Shown here one piece after another: positions 52,378 to 61,682 of a stretch of DNA of 64,000 nucleotides; position 1 is the first letter of the stretch, and every line of letters starts with the position of its first letter. The position numbers were made by a program, and so were the translations under genes. The notes beneath the pieces are model-generated. The model was not told the DNA's origin and made no database searches. It was given only the letters and a program-made list of their open reading frames with translations. Origin of the DNA: Spirochaetia bacterium (lineage in GTDB: Bacteria; Spirochaetota; Spirochaetia; Sphaerochaetales; Sphaerochaetaceae). Location of the stretch: positions 3,210,784 to 3,274,783 of the forward strand of contig JAKVOU010000001.1 of NCBI GenBank assembly GCA_022482625.1, in the 5' to 3' direction.

Positions 52378-52651
52378 ACCTCAAGAGATTAGGATAAAGC
52401 TGTTTTTTGCACAAGTATCAGAGGTCTCGATCTTACCTGATATTTGATTGCTTATATACAAGTTATCAGATAAATATCAGTTCTTTGTATCTGTTGTGAC
52501 TATTTGGGACCTTTGTCTATTCCTTTTTTTTGTCTGTAGCCTTGAAGTCTTTAATATTGTATATTCATAAAGGAAAGATCTATGTTTTGCTTATGAACTT
52601 CAACAGTGCAATATAGTGTTTTCCTTATCCAATTAGTTTAGGAGAGAAAAA

Positions 52652-54181
52652 TTGAAGCAATATCAAAAAATGATATTTGCCATACTTGCGGCTGGTTTTT
52701 TTTTGTTGCCAGCTTTTGGACAGCGATTGGAAGATATGATGCAACAAGCATTGAAAGATAGCCCTCGGATAAAAAATCTGGAATTGGCAAAAGATAGCAT
52801 CATGCTGTCCATTCGCAGCAATGAATTGAAGAATGACAAGGTAAGCTATACGGTCCGGCCTTCAGGTTCTTATGTTGACAACCATTCGACCAGCCTGAAT
52901 TCAATCAACTTTGGACAAAGCGGGAATGATTTGGTATCAATCACCATTCCGGGTTCCCATACCGCAGAGAGTGCAGAAGATGCCGAAGATACCACGGTAA
53001 TAGGACTTGGTGCCTGGGGTGGCTTGGAAATAGGAGACAGCGGTCCTGCTGGTGAGGTAGGCGCCTCTGCAGGCATTGCCCATACGTTCCTTTTTGGCAA
53101 TTATGACGAACTTGCCAAGCAACTGAACAACAGAAAACTGGAATTGGGGGCAACCCAGACTTTTGAAAGGGGAAAGAACAGCTTTTTGTCTTCATTGCTT
53201 TCATATGTCCGTTCTTCTGTGGCGGCTGAAAAAAAACAGGCTCAGGTAACCTATGAAAAGAAAAAGCTTGAAGAGACTGTTGCCCATGGTCTGGAACTGC
53301 AGGAATATGACAAGACAAGCCTGACCTATAAATCCAAACAGGTCCAGGTCAAATCCTATGAGGGTACCTTGGAAAGCTTGCGTCAGCAGCTTGACAGCCT
53401 GCAGAAACAGTTTGAGGCTTATGCTGGTTTTTCGTATGTACCGCTTGATCCTGATGATATTGCAGCACCTGCATTGGCAATGCCTGAAGAGGTGCAAAAA
53501 AGTCTGTCATACCAGATTGCAGAACTTAAACTTCAACTTGCACAGGCGGACTATGACCAATATGGCATTATGGACAAAAGGACAAATATGGCAATTTCCG
53601 GGAAGGTAAGTGCAATGTCCACGCCCGGTTATTACTATACGTATACAGGGACTGATGGTTCTGAATACCAAGTGTTCATCGATGACGGTTATGCGACTAC
53701 GACAGGCTCTGTCGGTTTGCAGTACAATGGCAGAAACTGGAGCCTAGGTGGAAATCTTCAGGCTAATGTAGTATATGATGACGCTGAACTTAGCCTAGGG
53801 ACTACGAGTCTGACTCTTTCAGGGAGCTTCAGCAATGATGTGACAACCAGCAGACGCAAATTGGAACTGGAGACTGCCCGAAATACCATCAATGTAGCCC
53901 AGCTTGACCTGGAAGATCTGCAACGGACTGAAGCCAATGATTGGGTTGCATTTTCCGATGATGTGGCTGATTGGCAATTTTCCTATGAACAGCAGAAAAA
54001 TACGTTGCAACTGGATAAGGAAAACTTGACATTGCAGGAGTCTTTGCAGGCCCATGGCCTGGCTGATCAATCCACAGTCGATGATGCAGCACAGCAGGTG
54101 ACATCAGATCGATATGATCTGATGCTGATGGAAATTGACGGGTATGTACTGGCTTTGAAAGTCGATGCCCTTATGTTGTAG
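52652..54181 (+). CDS. TolC-like outer-membrane efflux protein
   Basis: A 509-residue secreted protein. Residues 1-23 are a signal peptide (IFAILAAGFFLLPAFG). The repeating helical pattern of the OEP family is seen in LEDMMQQALKDSPRIKNLELAKDSIMLSI and again in RRKLELETARNTINVAQLDLEDLQRT, which are the two structural repeats with coiled-coil segments between (EKKKLEETVAHGLELQ; YEGTLESLRQQLDSLQKQFEA). It starts with TTG, supported by AGGAGAG; an ATG six codons later lacks such a site. It is the first gene of the export cluster and would form the outer-membrane channel. The upstream gap 52378-52651 holds no other gene. Confidence 0.8.
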   Translation: MKQYQKMIFAILAAGFFLLPAFGQRLEDMMQQALKDSPRIKNLELAKDSIMLSIRSNELKNDKVSYTVRPSGSYVDNHSTSLNSINFGQSGNDLVSITIPGSHTAESAEDAEDTTVIGLGAWGGLEIGDSGPAGEVGASAGIAHTFLFGNYDELAKQLNNRKLELGATQTFERGKNSFLSSLLSYVRSSVAAEKKQAQVTYEKKKLEETVAHGLELQEYDKTSLTYKSKQVQVKSYEGTLESLRQQLDSLQKQFEAYAGFSYVPLDPDDIAAPALAMPEEVQKSLSYQIAELKLQLAQADYDQYGIMDKRTNMAISGKVSAMSTPGYYYTYTGTDGSEYQVFIDDGYATTTGSVGLQYNGRNWSLGGNLQANVVYDDAELSLGTTSLTLSGSFSNDVTTSRRKLELETARNTINVAQLDLEDLQRTEANDWVAFSDDVADWQFSYEQQKNTLQLDKENLTLQESLQAHGLADQSTVDDAAQQVTSDRYDLMLMEIDGYVLALKVDALML

Positions 54182-54191
54182 GAAAGGAAAA

Positions 54192-55319
54192 ATGGCAAAT
54201 ATATATATGGACGATGAAAACGGAGATGGAAAGGGACCAGATACTGAATTTCAGGTCCGTAACCAGTTGAAGAGGCAGTTGCATCGCAAGCGGGTAAAGA
54301 AGCTGGTCATCTGGCTGATTGTCCTGGTTCTGGTTATCTCTACGTTGTATCTGTATGGCTTTTTCAAGACCAACCATAGGTTCCCGTGGAATGATGCCAC
54401 ATCTGAAGCTGTCCGAATCCCAGATAATTACATTGAAGCTCAGGTAACGGAAAGTACTATGCAGCCTACCATAGATGTTGCCGGCTATGTGGTACCCTAT
54501 GATAGCCAGGACGTCATCCTCCGTACTGACGGTGCCATTACCGCAGTAAATGCAAAGGAAGGTGATGCTGTCACGAAGGGTGAGGTACTTGCCACGGTAG
54601 ATGATACTTATCAGCAATATCAGATAGCGAGCATACAGGCACAGCTTGACAGTGCCAGGCTGACAGGCAACAAGAATCAGGCAAGACTGCTTGAAATGCA
54701 ATTGACCAATGCCAAGAACAATCTGGTCTATACGACTGCTACGGCTAATTTTGACGGGGTTGTCGCAACGTGTGACTGGGAAGTCGGTGATTATAATGTA
54801 GCCGGCACTACTGACAACAAGATGATTGTCGTTGACCTTTCCAAACTTAAGGCAACCGTTGATGTCGATGAACTGGATATGAAATATGTAAAGGTTGGAG
54901 AAACTGCTGACTTGAACTTTGACGCGATTCCTGCCGCTACCATAGAAGCACGTGTCTCAAAGATTCCTATGCTTGGTACCTACACTTCACAAGGTATAGG
55001 TACTGTCAGGGTAGAACTTACAGTAGATAACCCTCCCAAGGGCCTTTGGTCCGGGTTTACTTTCAGCGGTACCATTTCCAGCAATGCTGAGGTAACCTAT
55101 GTGCTGATACCACAAGCTGCGGTACGCAGTGAAAATGACAAGAGTTTCGTGACCAAGAAAGGATCGGACGGTAACCTGACTGACATAGAAGTCAAGGTAA
55201 GATACCTTGGGGAAGGCAAATGTCAGTTGCTGAGCGGGGATGTCAAGGTCGGGGACACCTTGGTAATCAAGAAGTCATTGACCTTGGCGCAATTGATGAA
55301 GGAAACATCAAATGAATAG
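54192..55319 (+). CDS. HlyD/MacA-family periplasmic adaptor subunit
   Basis: A 375-residue protein with one N-terminal membrane anchor (about 33-52, VIWLIVLVLVISTLYLYGFF), a charged cytoplasmic head, a lipoyl-like segment (GAITAVNAKEGDAVTKGEVLATVDD), a short alpha-hairpin (YQQYQIASIQAQLDSARLTGNKNQARLLEMQLTNA) and the second lipoyl half plus beta-barrel (FDGVVATCDWEVGDYNVAG; LKATVDVDELDMKYVKVGETADLNFD). It links the inner-membrane ABC pump to the TolC-like channel. The ATG at 54192, after AGGAAAGGAAA, is preferred over an upstream one that overlaps the previous gene. It overlaps the ATPase gene by 8 bases. Confidence 0.87.
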   Translation: MANIYMDDENGDGKGPDTEFQVRNQLKRQLHRKRVKKLVIWLIVLVLVISTLYLYGFFKTNHRFPWNDATSEAVRIPDNYIEAQVTESTMQPTIDVAGYVVPYDSQDVILRTDGAITAVNAKEGDAVTKGEVLATVDDTYQQYQIASIQAQLDSARLTGNKNQARLLEMQLTNAKNNLVYTTATANFDGVVATCDWEVGDYNVAGTTDNKMIVVDLSKLKATVDVDELDMKYVKVGETADLNFDAIPAATIEARVSKIPMLGTYTSQGIGTVRVELTVDNPPKGLWSGFTFSGTISSNAEVTYVLIPQAAVRSENDKSFVTKKGSDGNLTDIEVKVRYLGEGKCQLLSGDVKVGDTLVIKKSLTLAQLMKETSNE

Positions 55320-56007
55320 AAGACCTGTCATACAACTTGAAGATGTCAGGCGCTATTACATCGTAGGTGATTTCTGCGTCAAGGCACTTGACGGGATCAG
55401 CTTGGATATCATGGAAGGGGAATTCACTGCTATCATGGGGCCTTCCGGGAGCGGAAAAAGTACGATGATGAATCTTATCGGTTGCCTTGATACACCGACA
55501 AGTGGGACAATCAGCATCGATGGGGAGGATACTGCCGGCATGAATGAAATTGAACTCGCCTATATCAGGAACCATAAGGTCGGGTTCGTATTCCAGCAGT
55601 TCAATCTTCTTGGTAAACTGAATGCATTGCAGAATGTCGAAACGCCGTTACTTTACAGCGGCATACGCCCTAGGAAAAGAAAAGAGTTGGCCCAAGCTGC
55701 ATTGGAACGTGTAGGACTTGCAGAAAGGATGTATCATAAGCCCAATGAGTTGTCCGGCGGACAGAAACAGCGGGTGGCTATAGCAAGGGCTTTGGTCGGC
55801 AATCCTACGATTCTTCTTGCAGATGAACCTACGGGCGCATTGGATTCCAAGACTGGTGTCAGGATCATGGAATTGTTTGAGCAGCTCAATGCGGAAGGAA
55901 GAACGGTTGTCTTTGTTACGCATGACAAGGCCTTGGGTGATCGTTGCAGACGACAGATACATCTGAGGGATGGAAAGATAGAGGAGGTACCACGCCATGT
56001 TTTTTGA
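55312..56007 (+). CDS. ABC transporter ATP-binding protein (MacB/LolD type)
   Basis: A 231-residue ATPase with Walker A GPSGSGKSTMMN near 42-53, Q-loop FVFQQFN, signature LSGGQKQR near 145, Walker B ILLADEPTGALD near 165 and switch His in FVTHDKA. The RxYxxG-x-V-ALDGISLDI opening is typical of the lipoprotein/macrolide (MacB, LolD, FtsE-like) class that drives mechanotransmission rather than import. It is followed by its permease with 11 bases overlap. Confidence 0.94.
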   Translation: MNRRPVIQLEDVRRYYIVGDFCVKALDGISLDIMEGEFTAIMGPSGSGKSTMMNLIGCLDTPTSGTISIDGEDTAGMNEIELAYIRNHKVGFVFQQFNLLGKLNALQNVETPLLYSGIRPRKRKELAQAALERVGLAERMYHKPNELSGGQKQRVAIARALVGNPTILLADEPTGALDSKTGVRIMELFEQLNAEGRTVVFVTHDKALGDRCRRQIHLRDGKIEEVPRHVF

Positions 56008-57184
56008 AAACATCAAGCTTGCTTTTTCTGCTATGCATGGCAGCAAGATGAGGACCTTCCTTTCTTTATTGGGAATTGTAATCGGCGTAGGTGCTGTGGT
56101 TGCAATTCTCAATCTTGGTAGCAGTGCAAGCAGAAATATCAAAGAGAGTTTGGCTTCCGGTGGTACCGATGTCATTACAATCTGGCCCGCACAGAATGAA
56201 CGTAACAATGAGTTTTTTTCATCTTCGTTCGGACAAAAGCTCCAAGAGAGATTTCCCGGTGTTGAAAATGTGTTATCTTCCATGCAGGGAAGTGCTTCTG
56301 TCCGTTATCAGGATACGGTTGCAACCTACAATGTGCTCGGTATTGATTCCTCATATTTTCCGACGGAAAAACTTGGTTTTTCCTTTGGCAATGCTTTTTC
56401 AATGGAAAGTGCCCTTATGGGACGTCAGGTAATTGTCCTTGGGGAGAAAGTAGCAGAGAAGTTGTTTACGGAAGGAAATCCCATAGGTAAGGTAGTTTTC
56501 CTATCTGCAGACCAAGGAAGGCCCTTGGCCTTCAAGGTAGTCGGGGTACTTGCACACAAGGATCAGAATTTTTCCATTGATGTGAATTCCATGGTCTATA
56601 TTCCTTTCTTGACTTTCAGGCAGAAATTCCTGAAACTTCCCCAGGTTTCGATGTATACGGTCAAGATTGCTCCTGGTTTTGACACCATGAAAGAGTCTGA
56701 ACAGATTACACAGTTTCTTGATTCTGTAGTCGGTACCGATGGATACGGAAGTTTTTCCCCTGCAATGCTGGTTTCCATGGCAAGTAGCATAACAAAGACA
56801 TTGTCCTTATTTCTGGCTGCCATTGCTGCAATCAGTCTTTTGGTCGGTGGTATCGGCATCATGAATATTATGTTGGTATCAGTCATTGAACGTACAAGGG
56901 AAATCGGAATTCGGAAAGCAATCGGCGCAACGCCGTCAATCATACGTGGGCAATTTTTGGTTGAAGCTGTTACCCTGACACTTTTCGGTGGAATCTTGGG
57001 AACTGTCTTCGGGATATTGATCAGCTATGCGGTAACTACCGTAGCTGGTTGGCAACTCTCTTTTTCGTTTTCCTCTGTTGCAATAGCCTTGGGGTTCAGT
57101 ATGTTCGTGGGAGTCTTTTTCGGCTGGTATCCGGCTATGAAGGCATCGCGGCTCAATCCCATCGATGCTTTGAATTTTGAATAG
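55997..57184 (+). CDS. ABC transporter permease (MacB type)
   Basis: A 395-residue inner-membrane protein with the MacB layout: one membrane helix at the start (MRTFLSLLGIVIGVGAVVAILNLG), a large periplasmic MacB_PCD domain (about 50-270), then three C-terminal helices of the FtsX domain (LFLAAIAAISLLVGGIGIMNIMLVSVIERTREIGIRKAIGAT; VTLTLFGGILGTVFGILISYAV; ALGFSMFVGVFFGWYPAMKASRLNPIDAL). Together with the ATPase, adaptor and TolC-like protein it makes a full tripartite exporter for peptides, toxins or lipids. The substrate is unknown. AGGAGG precedes the ATG. Confidence 0.93.
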   Translation: MFFENIKLAFSAMHGSKMRTFLSLLGIVIGVGAVVAILNLGSSASRNIKESLASGGTDVITIWPAQNERNNEFFSSSFGQKLQERFPGVENVLSSMQGSASVRYQDTVATYNVLGIDSSYFPTEKLGFSFGNAFSMESALMGRQVIVLGEKVAEKLFTEGNPIGKVVFLSADQGRPLAFKVVGVLAHKDQNFSIDVNSMVYIPFLTFRQKFLKLPQVSMYTVKIAPGFDTMKESEQITQFLDSVVGTDGYGSFSPAMLVSMASSITKTLSLFLAAIAAISLLVGGIGIMNIMLVSVIERTREIGIRKAIGATPSIIRGQFLVEAVTLTLFGGILGTVFGILISYAVTTVAGWQLSFSFSSVAIALGFSMFVGVFFGWYPAMKASRLNPIDALNFE

Positions 57185-57202
57185 GGGGCGGAGGTTATCT
57201 GC

Positions 57203-58531
57203 GTGAATAAACTGGTTAAGAATTTTTCTAGGAAAAATGATACGAAGGAAGGACGTGGGGATCTGGCTCTTGCCGGTTTTGGTTTCCTCGTCGCGTATCT
57301 GGCGTTATTTATCCTGCTGGTCTTTTTTGTCAGTGCCTTGCAAGATAGGGAAGACCTGATGATGCAGAACAATGCTGAAAAAGCTTTCAATACAGCAATT
57401 TTTTCCATCCAAGACAGTGAAGTCAATGCAATGAAGGCACTGAAGGAAAATGGCATACTTGGCGTGGGTATCTATTCCCAGCTTGGGTCAAAGATCTTCA
57501 GTGAAGGGGATGTACCCTTGTTTTTGCCGTTGGATTTCATCAATGATGCCAAGAATTGGGAAGATGTAAAAACCCAGGGCAAGGCACAGTTCAATAGCAA
57601 AACCAAGAAAGTTGAGTATGTCAGGATGATTGACCGTGCAGCCATTTCTTCCTACGGCATCAACTTGACAAGTTTGGAGCCGACCCTTTCTTCCCTCCCT
57701 TCCATTTTCTCTGATGTCCTCTATATTGCTTTGGATGGAACCGCTTATCATCAGCGGATAATGCAGATGAGGCTGTTGCTGTTGCTTGCCTTGGTATTCC
57801 TTACATTGCTTTTCCTGTTTATTCTCCATATCTATATCAGCAACAGAAAATACAGGCAGACACTTGAAAGGCAGCGTAGCTTGGTAAATCTTGGACAGGC
57901 TGCAAGGACACTTACCCATGAGATCAAGAACCCGCTCAGTGCCATAGCAATACAGGTAGCTATTCTCCGCTACCAGACCGGCGGACAGTATACTTCCAAT
58001 CTGGATATCATCGAAACGGAGACAAAAAGGGTGACTGATCTGACTGACAAGGTCAGTGAGTTCCTCCATAATCCGAAAGGAAATCCAAAGGATATACCAC
58101 TGAGGGCATTCTTCTCTGATCTGATCGGCAAGTTCAGTCAACAGATTGATTTTTACATCGGTGAAGACTGTACTATCTGGTTTGATCCTGACAGGGCTCG
58201 CAGTGTTTTTGAAAACCTCATGAAAAATGCACTTGAAAGTGGGCCTGATCCCCAAGTGGAGGTTGTAATTTCTCAGGAAAAGAAAAAGAATATGGTTGTG
58301 ATTGAGGTAAAGGATCGTGGAACAGGATTGCCTGTGGGCGCTGAGGATAAGATATTCAATCCTTTCTTTACGACGAAAGAAAAAGGAAGTGGTATAGGGT
58401 TGGCCATTTCCAGCCAGTTTGTAAAAGCTCAGCAGGGTACATTGACATTATTTCCCCGTGAAGGGGGTGGTACTGTCGCTAGGGTAGTGCTTCACAAAGG
58501 GCGAAGTCTGCCATCCTTTACCGAAGAATGA
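57203..58531 (+). CDS. Membrane-bound sensor histidine kinase, NtrB-like
   Basis: A 442-residue kinase. Two membrane helices (about 25-47 and 190-215) flank a 140-residue periplasmic sensor with no family I recognise. The cytoplasmic part has the phospho-acceptor His in TLTHEIKNPLSAIAIQ and the ATPase boxes FENLMKNALESG (N), VIEVKDRGTGLP (G1), FNPFFTTKEKGSGIGLAIS (F/G2). The E-x-K-N-P-L H-box is that of kinases paired with NtrC-type regulators. It starts with GTG after GGAGG. It follows the permease by 18 bases and precedes its regulator by 21, so it belongs to the export operon. Confidence 0.92.
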   Translation: MNKLVKNFSRKNDTKEGRGDLALAGFGFLVAYLALFILLVFFVSALQDREDLMMQNNAEKAFNTAIFSIQDSEVNAMKALKENGILGVGIYSQLGSKIFSEGDVPLFLPLDFINDAKNWEDVKTQGKAQFNSKTKKVEYVRMIDRAAISSYGINLTSLEPTLSSLPSIFSDVLYIALDGTAYHQRIMQMRLLLLLALVFLTLLFLFILHIYISNRKYRQTLERQRSLVNLGQAARTLTHEIKNPLSAIAIQVAILRYQTGGQYTSNLDIIETETKRVTDLTDKVSEFLHNPKGNPKDIPLRAFFSDLIGKFSQQIDFYIGEDCTIWFDPDRARSVFENLMKNALESGPDPQVEVVISQEKKKNMVVIEVKDRGTGLPVGAEDKIFNPFFTTKEKGSGIGLAISSQFVKAQQGTLTLFPREGGGTVARVVLHKGRSLPSFTEE

Positions 58532-58552
58532 CATGTGATAAGGGAAAGGTTA

Positions 58553-59938
58553 ATGAAAATTCTTATTGTAGATGACGAAGTGAATATCAGAACGAGCTTA
58601 AGCCAGTTTTTTGCAGTTTGTAAGATTGAAAGTGACAAAGCTGAAAATGGTTTGGCAGCCCAGAGGATGATCGGAGAAAACGACTATGACGGTATGGTCG
58701 TAGACCTGAAGATGCCTGGAATGGATGGGTTGACACTTATCCATTGGCTTAGGGAAGAAGGGTATGATATGCCCGTGATTATGGTCAGTGCACATGGTGA
58801 TATTACAGATGCAGTATCTGCTCTCAAAGGGGGTGCGGCAGATTACATCGTCAAGCCTTTCAATCCTCAGGAACTTGTAGAAAAACTGAAGAAAATGGTT
58901 GAAGCAAATACCATCCGCAGGCTTGTCGATAAGGAAATTCCGATGGATTCTTCGACATTCATTGGTGAAAGCAAGTCCATGATTGACATAAAGAAGATGA
59001 TTTCGCTTTGTGCAAAAACCAAGTCCAATGTACTGATTACCGGCGAGAGCGGTACAGGAAAAGGTGTTGTTGCAAAGGAAATCCATAACCAGAGCATCGG
59101 AGACAATGGTCCGTTCCTTTCAATAAACATCGGCGGTGTTCCTGCCAATCTGATTGAAAATGAACTCTTCGGACATGAAAAAGGTGCCTACACCGGGGCT
59201 ACGACCAGCAAGGCAGGTTTGTTTGAAAGTGCAGATGGCGGGACGTTGTTTCTTGATGAATTGGGGGATCTTCCCTTGGAACTGCAGGTAAAATTACTTA
59301 CGGTCATCAATGATCGGGAAGTCCAGCGGCTCGGTGATACAGTCAAACGACCGATCAACGTACGTATCATTGCGGCAACCAACAAGAATCTGGAAGATAT
59401 GGTAAGAAACGGAAAATTCCGAGAGGACTTGTATTTCCGACTCAATGTGCTGAGAATCCAGATACCCCCCTTGCGGGAACGCAAGGAGGATATCCCGTTG
59501 CTGGCTGCAGGAATTATCATCAAGCTTAAGGAAAAGAACATGGATCTTGGCATTACCGGTTTTTCGCCTGATGCAATCGAAAGGCTCAAGGAAGGAGAGT
59601 ACTATGGCAATGTCCGGGAACTTGAAAATGTCATAGAACGCGCAGTGCTCTATGCAGATGACAATATTATCCGGGCTGATGATATCAAGCTGCAGGAATC
59701 GGTAATCAGTCCGAATATACAGCCGAGCGTGACCCAAGCCGGGGCGTTTGAGATGCCGCACAAGAAAGTAGAAGTCAAGAGCCTGCGGGAAGTCGAGAGG
59801 GAGACAATCGTCGAATCCTTGCATCGTTGGGGTGGAAACAAATCCCAGGCTGCCAAGGAACTTGGTATCAGCCGAAGGACGATTCTCAATAAGATTGCCG
59901 AATATGACATCAAGGAATATAACAACAAGCAGAAGTAA
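58553..59938 (+). CDS. NtrC-family sigma54-dependent response regulator
   Basis: A 461-residue regulator. Receiver domain 1-120 with the acidic pocket DD, phospho-acceptor in MVVDLKMPGMDG and Lys in IVKPF. AAA+ domain about 135-370: Walker A ITGESGTGKGVVAKE, sigma54 contact loop GAYTGA (Tyr in place of the usual Phe), Walker B GGTLFLDELGDLP, arginine region FREDLYFRLNVLRIQIPPLRERKEDIP. Fis-type HTH at the end (GGNKSQAAKELGISRRTILNKI). So it should activate sigma54 promoters, although I found no -24/-12 site upstream of the export genes. The start at 58553 has AGGGAAAGG upstream. Confidence 0.93.
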   Translation: MKILIVDDEVNIRTSLSQFFAVCKIESDKAENGLAAQRMIGENDYDGMVVDLKMPGMDGLTLIHWLREEGYDMPVIMVSAHGDITDAVSALKGGAADYIVKPFNPQELVEKLKKMVEANTIRRLVDKEIPMDSSTFIGESKSMIDIKKMISLCAKTKSNVLITGESGTGKGVVAKEIHNQSIGDNGPFLSINIGGVPANLIENELFGHEKGAYTGATTSKAGLFESADGGTLFLDELGDLPLELQVKLLTVINDREVQRLGDTVKRPINVRIIAATNKNLEDMVRNGKFREDLYFRLNVLRIQIPPLRERKEDIPLLAAGIIIKLKEKNMDLGITGFSPDAIERLKEGEYYGNVRELENVIERAVLYADDNIIRADDIKLQESVISPNIQPSVTQAGAFEMPHKKVEVKSLREVERETIVESLHRWGGNKSQAAKELGISRRTILNKIAEYDIKEYNNKQK

Positions 59939-59951
59939 TGGAGGAAAAAGC

Positions 59952-61682
59952 ATGGAAGCACATTTGCCTAGGTGGGATTTGAGTCCGATTTACCCGTCAC
60001 CTGAAAGTGGAGAATTTCTGCAGGCTATCAAAACATGCAGAAGTGGGTGTGATGAGCTTGCAGAACTGATTGGCAACGAAGGTCAGCTTGAGGATGTAAT
60101 AGGGACATATGAAAAACTCTGTGATACCTATGAGACATTGGATGCCTATACTTATGCAGGGTTTTCCGTTGCTACAGCATCTTCCGTATGGCTTTCTGCA
60201 ATGGCAAAAGTGGATGAACTTGGAGTTGTCTTGCATACTGTCGGCGTGAAATTCAGGAATTATCTTGCTTCGAAGAAAGAAGATATAATTCTTAAGACTG
60301 CCATCGGCGGATCACTGGAATCCTATGATTATGTTCTTTCCGTTCTGCTTGAGGAACAATCCCACCAGATGCCGGAAGCTTTGGAAGATTTGGCAGGGGA
60401 CCTGAATCGGAGCGGTACCGATTCTTTTGCCAGGTTGCAGGAAGCCTTGGCAAGCAGTACTACCATTGATTTTGATGGAGAGGATCTGACTGTTACCGAA
60501 TTGAGGAACTTGGCATTTTCTCCTGACGGAACAATACGCAGTCGGGCATTTGATGCAGAGGTTGCCTTGCTCAGACGTAATGAGGTGGCTTATGCTGCTG
60601 CGCTTAATGGTGTAAAGGGTGCTACTATCTGTTTGGATACACGGCATCATTACGGCAACTTGGCAAGGTCACTGGAACAATCGAGGATTGACCAGTCCGT
60701 GATGGACGCCCTTGTCGGTACTTTGGAAAAAAATCTTCCTGCTTTCAGGGAATATCTGCAGGCAAAGGCCCATAGATTAGGAAAGGACAGCCTTCCGTTC
60801 TATGATCTTTTTGCTCCTGTTGCTGATGCACATATGGAATTTTCCTTTGACCAGGCCAAGCAGTTCATCATCAGGCAATTCTCGGCTTTTGATGACGGTA
60901 TGGGTAAGTTTGCCAACAGGGCATTTGAGGAACATTGGATTGATGCGGAACCTCGTAAAGGGAAGGTCGGAGGAGCCTATGACACCCAATTCCCTGACGC
61001 AGGGGTGAGCAGGATCATGTGCAACTTTGACGGTACTTACAATGGGGTTTCTACGATGGCCCACGAACTTGGCCATGCTTTCCATGATTCCCTTACATTG
61101 CCCTTGGACAACCTGAGGAGAAGCTATCCTATGACGTTGGCTGAAACGGCTTCTATCTTCAGCGAGTATCTGGTACTTCAGGGGGCATTGGAAGAAGCTG
61201 ATTCACAGCAAAGGCTTGCCCTGATCGAGCATTTTTGCCAAGATGCCTGTCAAGTCTGTGTGGACATACTCTGCCGATACTATTTTGAACAGGCCGTATT
61301 TGAAGAACGGAAAGAGGGGGATCTTACTCCCTCGCGTTTTTGTCAGATCATGGTTGATTGCCAGAAACGTACCTATGGGGAACTTGCCGTATACCATCCG
61401 TATATGTGGGCAGTAAAGGGCCATTACTATTCCAGTGAACGGTCTTTCTATAATTATCCCTATGCTTTCGGCCAGCTTTTTGCCTTGGGTATCTATGCAA
61501 AAAGGGAAGAACTCGGCAGCCGTTTTACTGCAACCTACAGAAAATTGCTGTCTTCCACAGGGTTGGGAGATTGCAGGAGTGTTGCTTCCATGGTCGGCTG
61601 CAATATTGCAGATGAGGCTTTCTGGCAGAGTGGCATGGATATAATCATTCACTATATAGAGGAATTCAGGCATGCAGATTGA
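59952..61682 (+). CDS. pepF: Oligoendopeptidase F (M3 family)
   Basis: A 576-residue cytoplasmic zinc peptidase that cuts medium-size peptides. The metal site HELGHAFH is at about 371-378 in MAHELGHAFHDSLT, with the second-shell Glu in LAETASIFSEYL 25-30 residues later. The N-terminal WDLSPIYPSPESGEF and MGGYP-like C-terminal blocks fit the PepF group. GGAGG stands six bases before the ATG at 59952; the frame is open further upstream into the regulator gene but not used. It follows the response regulator by 13 bases and overlaps the next gene by 11. Confidence 0.93.
   Translation: MEAHLPRWDLSPIYPSPESGEFLQAIKTCRSGCDELAELIGNEGQLEDVIGTYEKLCDTYETLDAYTYAGFSVATASSVWLSAMAKVDELGVVLHTVGVKFRNYLASKKEDIILKTAIGGSLESYDYVLSVLLEEQSHQMPEALEDLAGDLNRSGTDSFARLQEALASSTTIDFDGEDLTVTELRNLAFSPDGTIRSRAFDAEVALLRRNEVAYAAALNGVKGATICLDTRHHYGNLARSLEQSRIDQSVMDALVGTLEKNLPAFREYLQAKAHRLGKDSLPFYDLFAPVADAHMEFSFDQAKQFIIRQFSAFDDGMGKFANRAFEEHWIDAEPRKGKVGGAYDTQFPDAGVSRIMCNFDGTYNGVSTMAHELGHAFHDSLTLPLDNLRRSYPMTLAETASIFSEYLVLQGALEEADSQQRLALIEHFCQDACQVCVDILCRYYFEQAVFEERKEGDLTPSRFCQIMVDCQKRTYGELAVYHPYMWAVKGHYYSSERSFYNYPYAFGQLFALGIYAKREELGSRFTATYRKLLSSTGLGDCRSVASMVGCNIADEAFWQSGMDIIIHYIEEFRHAD

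Noticed and set aside
52378-52651. A sigma54 promoter before the export operon
   Set aside because: I looked for GG-N10-GC in both strands of the gap. The nearest GG and GC pair around the TTTTGCTT near 52585 has the wrong spacing.
57488-58255. A 255-codon open frame antisense to the histidine kinase
   Set aside because: The sense strand encodes a complete kinase with all motifs; the antisense product resembles nothing.
59294-59953. A 219-codon open frame antisense to the NtrC-type regulator
   Set aside because: Shadow of an intact AAA+ and HTH coding region; no start signal.
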